DNA from: Bacterioplanoides sp965200585
Lineage (GTDB): Bacteria; Pseudomonadota; Gammaproteobacteria; Pseudomonadales; Oceanobacteraceae
Assembly (NCBI RefSeq): GCF_965200585.1
Contig: NZ_OZ241361.1
Length of the DNA: 64,000 nt
Reading direction: 5' to 3' (one strand)
The position numbers and the translations under genes are program-made. Below, piece after piece: positions 61,237 to 64,000 of the stretch. Numbering within the stretch: the first letter of the stretch is position 1; the number at the start of each line of letters is the position of its first letter. The notes below the pieces were generated by a model, which saw nothing but the letters and a program-made list of their open reading frames with translations, searched no databases and was not told where the DNA came from.

Positions 61237-62187
61237 ATGAATAAGCTGGACGCCCTGAAAGACATGACGGTTGTTGTTGCCGACACTGGCGATATCGAAG
61301 CCATTCGTCAACATCAACCGGCTGATGCCACCACCAATCCTTCTCTGATTCTGAAAGCCGCACAACTTGATGCCTACCAGCCACTGATTGCCGATGCAAT
61401 CAGCTGGGCCAAACAATGTAAGAATTCAGAATCCTTGCTGAGCAATGCCTGCGATAAGCTGGCGGTGGCGATTGGTTGTGAGATTCTGCAAATCATCCCG
61501 GGGTTAATTTCCACCGAGGTCGATGCTCGCTTGTCCTTTGATCGTGAGGCAACCATTGCCAAAGCCCGCAAACTGATTCAGATGTATCACGATGCCGGCA
61601 TTGATAAAGATCGCGTATTGATCAAAATTGCCGCCACCTGGGAAGGTATTCAGGCCGCCAAAGCGCTGGAGTCAGAAGGTATTCACTGCAATCTGACCTT
61701 GTTGTTTAACTTCAGCCAGGCCGTCGCTTGTGCCGAAGCCGGTGTCACCCTGATCTCTCCTTTTGTTGGCCGAATACTCGACTGGTATAAAGCCAGCCAA
61801 CCCGATGAAGACTACAGCGGCCCACGCGACCCGGGCGTGCAATCGGTAACCCAGATTTATAACTACTATAAGCAACATGGTTACAGCACGGTTGTGATGG
61901 GTGCCAGCTTCCGCAATACCGGAGAAATTGAACAGCTGGCAGGCTGCGACAAGCTCACCATCAGCCCGGATCTGTTGTCTCAACTGCAACAGGATGCCAG
62001 CCCACTGAGCCGCAAACTCTCAGTCGAACATGCCGACACCAGCATTGAGAAGTTATCGCTGAGCGAAGCGGATTTCCGCTGGGCGATGAATCAGGATGTG
62101 ATGGCCGCAGAAAAGCTGGCCGATGGCATACGCCGCTTTGCAGCTGACCAGCAAACGCTGGAAGATATGATTCAACAGAACGTGTAG
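61237..62187 (+). CDS. tal: Transaldolase
   Basis: A pentose phosphate enzyme that moves dihydroxyacetone units. It shows VVADTGDIEAIRQHQPADATTNPSLILKAA, SFDREATIAKARKLIQMYHDAGI-type region, Schiff-base Lys in VLIKIAATWEGIQAAK, and CNLTLLFNFSQAVACAEAGVTLISPFVGRILDWYK. The ATG at 61237 gives 316 residues, class I TalB size. Confidence 0.97.
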   Translation: MNKLDALKDMTVVVADTGDIEAIRQHQPADATTNPSLILKAAQLDAYQPLIADAISWAKQCKNSESLLSNACDKLAVAIGCEILQIIPGLISTEVDARLSFDREATIAKARKLIQMYHDAGIDKDRVLIKIAATWEGIQAAKALESEGIHCNLTLLFNFSQAVACAEAGVTLISPFVGRILDWYKASQPDEDYSGPRDPGVQSVTQIYNYYKQHGYSTVVMGASFRNTGEIEQLAGCDKLTISPDLLSQLQQDASPLSRKLSVEHADTSIEKLSLSEADFRWAMNQDVMAAEKLADGIRRFAADQQTLEDMIQQNV

Positions 62188-62196
62188 CACCCGGTT

Positions 62197-62646
62197 ATGC
62201 TGAAACAACTTTTTGCCTTATTTGAACAACCATCACCAGAACGCCAGCCGCATACGCTGGCGTTAGCAACCGCGGTATTACTGGCCGAAATTGTACGTGC
62301 CGACCACCAGGTCGATGATGCTGAAAAAGCGGCAATGAAAACCGCTCTGCAACACAGCCTTAAACTCACTTCGGAAGAAGCTTCCTCCTTAGTCGATGAA
62401 GCGCTGAACACAGCTCAGGCAGCTAACGATTTGCAACAATTCACCCGGGTTATTCACGACAAGTGCAACCCGGATGAAAAATTCCAGCTGCTGTGCAACT
62501 TATGGAAAGTAGCCTACGAATCGGATGGGCTGGATAAATACGAAGAGCATATGATCCGCCGAATTGCAGACTTACTCTATATTCCACACAGTGAATTTAT
62601 GCGCGCCAAAGCGATTGTCAAAGCACAAAAGAAAAACGACCCATGA
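62197..62646 (+). CDS. TerB-like (DjlA N-domain) protein
   Basis: The 149-residue helical protein has LALATAVLLAEIVRADHQVDDAEKAAM and LLCNLWKVAYESDGLDKYEEHMIRRIADLLYIPHSEFMRAK, the two halves of a TerB fold with acidic metal-binding positions. It is not part of a ter operon; a general stress or envelope role is only suggested by the family. It overlaps the next gene by 4 bp. Confidence 0.85.
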   Translation: MLKQLFALFEQPSPERQPHTLALATAVLLAEIVRADHQVDDAEKAAMKTALQHSLKLTSEEASSLVDEALNTAQAANDLQQFTRVIHDKCNPDEKFQLLCNLWKVAYESDGLDKYEEHMIRRIADLLYIPHSEFMRAKAIVKAQKKNDP

Positions 62647-63521
62647 TCATCTCTGATATTGCCGAGCAATTTTCAGCGCTAACCGAATTATTATCCCAAC
62701 TTCACCAGCATCTTCTGCAGCAACGCCCATCGCATTATTATCCGATTACCGGCGAAGAAAAGGTAATTGCCGACGATGCGTTGCAGCATGCCTGCACCCT
62801 GCTGAGCGATCTCTGGTATCAGGGCAATCAGGATGGGCGTGAAACCCGCTCCCGCCACGGCATCATTGTTGCTGATCAACAAACCGCGGAGCTAATTCAG
62901 CGTATCAATCAACAAAAAGAGTCGTTCAGAGCCGCAGTCAATCGGGCCAAGCAAAGCCTGTCCCGGGATGACTGGCAGCAGCAACACGAACAGCTGAGCA
63001 CTTATGGCCAAACCTTACGCGAACAACTGCGACTCAGCGGCCTGGGCCGGGTTCATCTGAAGCAGTGTTATCGCCATATTCCGCTATTAGACAAACCGGT
63101 CAAGAAGATTGGGTTCAGTTGGTACAACCATGGCCGCTCGATTAAGAAAATCAGCCACCAGCAAGCTCAGGATTTATTAGTGGCACTGGGTGAGCATAAA
63201 ACCCACATTCAAAGCCAGCTTCAGACCCTGGCACAGCTAACAGCAGACACTCAGCTGGCACAAGTGCAAACATTAGCTCCGGTTGTGCGCGCCAATCTGG
63301 TGTTCAGCCCTCAGGATGAAAATAAGGAACAAACAACTAAGCGCAAAGCCATGAACGTATCACTGCCGCTGTTTGTGCCAGAAGGGAAAGAGCATTTATT
63401 GCCAGATTACAATCAGATTGAGTTACAAGCGCCACAAGGAAGGAGTCGTCTGAATCGCAGCGACAATAAGATTTCAGAGGCGCCGATATTGCCCAGCATC
63501 AGGGCTTATACCTATTCATAA
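62643..63521 (+). CDS. tus: DNA replication terminus site-binding protein (Tus family)
   Basis: The 292-residue protein shows GRVHLKQCYRHIPLLDKPVKKIGFSWYNHGRSIKKISHQQAQDLL, a segment I associate with the Tus/Ter-binding family, and a late VVRANLVF plus MNVSLPLFVPEGKEHLLP. Tus bound to Ter blocks replication forks from one side. A Tus gene hints that the window may lie toward the terminus, though infA and serS nearby do not settle that. It is in an operon with the TerB-like gene. Confidence 0.8.
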   Translation: MIISDIAEQFSALTELLSQLHQHLLQQRPSHYYPITGEEKVIADDALQHACTLLSDLWYQGNQDGRETRSRHGIIVADQQTAELIQRINQQKESFRAAVNRAKQSLSRDDWQQQHEQLSTYGQTLREQLRLSGLGRVHLKQCYRHIPLLDKPVKKIGFSWYNHGRSIKKISHQQAQDLLVALGEHKTHIQSQLQTLAQLTADTQLAQVQTLAPVVRANLVFSPQDENKEQTTKRKAMNVSLPLFVPEGKEHLLPDYNQIELQAPQGRSRLNRSDNKISEAPILPSIRAYTYS

Positions 63522-63526
63522 CGCGC

Positions 63527-63553
63527 ATACATAACATCGTATGCATAACGTCG
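63527..63553. repeat. 13-bp tandem repeat downstream of tus
   Basis: ATACATAACATCG and ATGCATAACGTCG match at 11 of 13 positions and start 14 bp apart, just after the tus stop. GCATAC/GTATGC also makes a small hairpin here. It is a possible protein-binding site; it does not match the E. coli Ter consensus well. Confidence 0.4.
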
Positions 63554-63567
63554 GATAGATGGAGGTT

Positions 63568-63990
63568 TTAGCCGGCTAATTGTTGAGGATAGTGGCGTTG
63601 TTCAGAGGCGATTACCGGAGTCGATAAATATTCGGCAATACGACGATAAGCACCCTGCTCCAGATTCATAAAACGAATGGTTAAACCGCATTGCTGTTGG
63701 GATATCCGTCGTACCGATTTCACCATGGCCTGACCATATACCGGTTCACTGGCGCTATCCGGAAAGAAATCCAGTTCCATATCAAAACAAATAAAACGAC
63801 CGGTATCATCGCGAAAACAATCACTGCCATCCAGTCCGACTTCAATAGAAAAGCCAAGCGGTGATAAATCACTAATAGCGCCGCTATACAAAGCTTGCTC
63901 TTCATTATTTAAGGTTATCTTCATATCAGATACACCCAAAGCTGGTAATAAATCTGACGATAGCCGATATAACGACTTTTTTCCAAGCAT
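63568..63990 (-). CDS. PilZ-domain protein
   Basis: The 140-residue protein has the PilZ-type DLSPLGFSI (D/N-x-S-x-x-G) and a following beta-barrel (FICFDMELDF; GQAMVKSVRRISQQQCGLTIRF). The arginine-rich RxxxR c-di-GMP motif normally at the start is degenerate (YRLSSDLLPA), so binding is unsure. The ATG at 63990 is near the window edge and the frame stays open, so the true start may lie outside. Confidence 0.8.
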   Translation of the reverse strand: MLGKKSLYRLSSDLLPALGVSDMKITLNNEEQALYSGAISDLSPLGFSIEVGLDGSDCFRDDTGRFICFDMELDFFPDSASEPVYGQAMVKSVRRISQQQCGLTIRFMNLEQGAYRRIAEYLSTPVIASEQRHYPQQLAG

Positions 63991-64000
63991 TAATAATGCT

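Noticed and set aside
63524..63555. Exact E. coli-type Ter site
   Set aside because: Only a short ATGTT-like core is shared in one orientation; the rest of the consensus does not match.

Overview
The window reads as chromosome of a marine gammaproteobacterium, probably an oceanospirillalean relative of Pseudomonas. The evidence is the gene order: the run tusDC-tusE-trpD2 ... cysG-serS-crcB-rarA-lolA-ftsK-aat-bpt-infA-clpA-clpS-cspD-icd matches what I remember of pseudomonads, and uvrY/gacA-uvrC-pgsA-tRNA(Gly,Cys,Leu) is the usual gammaproteobacterial arrangement. The species cannot be fixed from sequence reading alone.

Layout. 0-11.3 kb: the end of a coiled-coil protein, glutathione reductase, then a leftward type II secretion operon (gspE-F-G-H-I-J-K-L-M, with no C or D) led by a ugd-like gene whose catalytic cysteine is replaced. 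11.4-15.1 kb: divergent electron-transfer-flavoprotein genes (etfBA and the ETF-quinone oxidoreductase) with a PsrA-like operator between them. 15.2-18.5 kb: a glutathione transferase, a structured hairpin with CsrA-type GGA loops, a DUF1285 protein, a radical SAM protein and a PutAbiC-type abortive-infection protein.

18.6-29.5 kb is the most interesting region: an apparently complete prophage of about 10.9 kb in the 3' half of tRNA-Leu(UAA), bounded by a perfect 59-bp direct repeat. It encodes a tyrosine integrase, a repressor-like HTH protein, a small leftward regulator, an HUH rolling-circle Rep of the phiX174/P2 gpA type, an FtsK/HerA-like packaging ATPase, a double-jelly-roll capsid protein of the corticovirus PM2 P2 family, many very small membrane proteins, two repeat-rich presumed spike or fibre proteins and a muralytic lysis block. 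It therefore looks like a tailless, internal-membrane, PM2-like (corticoviral) prophage. It carries a fibre with 21-residue (three-heptad) repeats and another structural protein with 11-residue repeats. Two internal hairpin terminators divide it into replication, membrane/packaging and capsid/spike/lysis blocks.

29.4-37.2 kb: tRNA-Leu, -Cys and -Gly, pgsA, uvrC, uvrY/gacA, a Pat-type lysine acetyltransferase divergent from a histone-deacetylase-like hydrolase, and tRNA-Ser. 37.3-64 kb: tRNA thiolation genes with a TusD-TusC fusion and no TusB, a chemotaxis receptor, siroheme synthase, and a dense set of housekeeping genes for translation, division, proteolysis, tRNA modification and the TCA cycle. 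It ends with transaldolase, a TerB-like protein, a Tus-family terminus-binding protein and a PilZ protein.
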